Of a stretch of DNA of 6,745 bases, positions 6,659 to 6,745 are shown in pieces. The stretch's first letter is position 1; each line of letters begins with the position of its first letter. The notes under the pieces were generated by a model. The model saw only the letters and a program-made list of their open reading frames with translations. It had not been told where the DNA came from and made no database searches. The DNA is from Candidatus Kapaibacterium sp. (GTDB taxonomy: Bacteria > Bacteroidota > Ignavibacteria > Kapaibacteriales > UBA961): the NCBI GenBank assembly GCA_023259575.1, contig JALRHN010000111.1, forward strand, positions 1-6,745. The letters are read 5' to 3'. The translations under genes were made by a program, and so were the position numbers.

Positions 6659-6745
6659 TTATTGATTCATTAGATACTCTTAATCACTATACAAGTTTAC
6701 ATCCAGAATTCAGTAAAGTTATTGAAGTATTGAATTCTAATATGT
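6655..6745 (+). CDS. YhcH/YjgK/YiaL family protein, N-terminal 30 codons (3' truncated by window)
   Basis: The ATG at 6655 overlaps the preceding TGA stop as ATGA, the classic arrangement for translational coupling. The frame stays open to the window end. The 30 visible residues begin MIIDSLDTLNHYTSLHPEF, followed by SKVIEVLNSNM. This matches the usual opening of the YhcH/YjgK/YiaL (DUF386, EbgC-like) family, typically about 150 residues, cupin-fold, cytoplasmic proteins tied to sialic acid and other sugar metabolism, probably in anomer or isomer handling. There is no signal peptide, unlike most genes upstream, so it probably belongs to a different process and is only co-transcribed. The family call rests on a short stretch. 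Confidence 0.72.
   Translation, partial: MIIDSLDTLNHYTSLHPEFSKVIEVLNSNM

Overview
The window reads as a stretch of a Bacteroidota chromosome. The DNA is clearly AT-rich. Starts lack Shine-Dalgarno sequences but have A-rich leaders (for example AACAAATG, AACAATG). Four of the seven genes end in a C-terminal beta-sandwich tail of the type IX secretion system (T9SS) type, a hallmark of that phylum. I see no phage, transposon, CRISPR or RNA gene. A more exact taxon cannot be given from the sequence alone.

All seven genes are on the + strand and packed as one probable operon: (1) a multicopper oxidase, cut at its 5' end by the window edge; (2) an exported thioredoxin-fold redoxin with a CNHC active site; (3) an unrecognised secreted protein with a T9SS-like tail; (4) a YHYH-domain protein with an SHD1-like N-terminal domain, a two-helix membrane hairpin and a T9SS-like tail; (5) a HupE/UreJ-type membrane protein; (6) a secreted protein with two tandem DUF1566/Lcl_C domains; (7) the first 30 codons of a YhcH/YjgK/YiaL-family gene, cut by the right edge. 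The gaps are 31, 3, 29, 8 and 2 bases, followed by a 4-base ATGA overlap. No gap exceeds 31 bases, and I see no convincing internal promoter or terminator.

Inference: the central genes (copper oxidase, thiol-redox protein, His-rich YHYH protein, HupE/UreJ putative metal permease) look like a cell-envelope metal or copper-redox module. The HupE/UreJ protein would move a metal ion, the redoxin would keep thiols or copper sites in order, and the oxidase and YHYH protein would act in the periplasm or at the surface. YHYH and DUF1566 have no established biochemical role, so this is a candidate uncharacterised system. YhcH looks more like a sugar-metabolism gene that happens to lie downstream.

Two structural signals lie outside simple gene content. 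A perfect 14-bp inverted repeat has its left arm across the redoxin start codon and its right arm within the signal-peptide codons. A weaker hairpin lies at the 3' end of the redoxin gene, about 30 bases before the next start.
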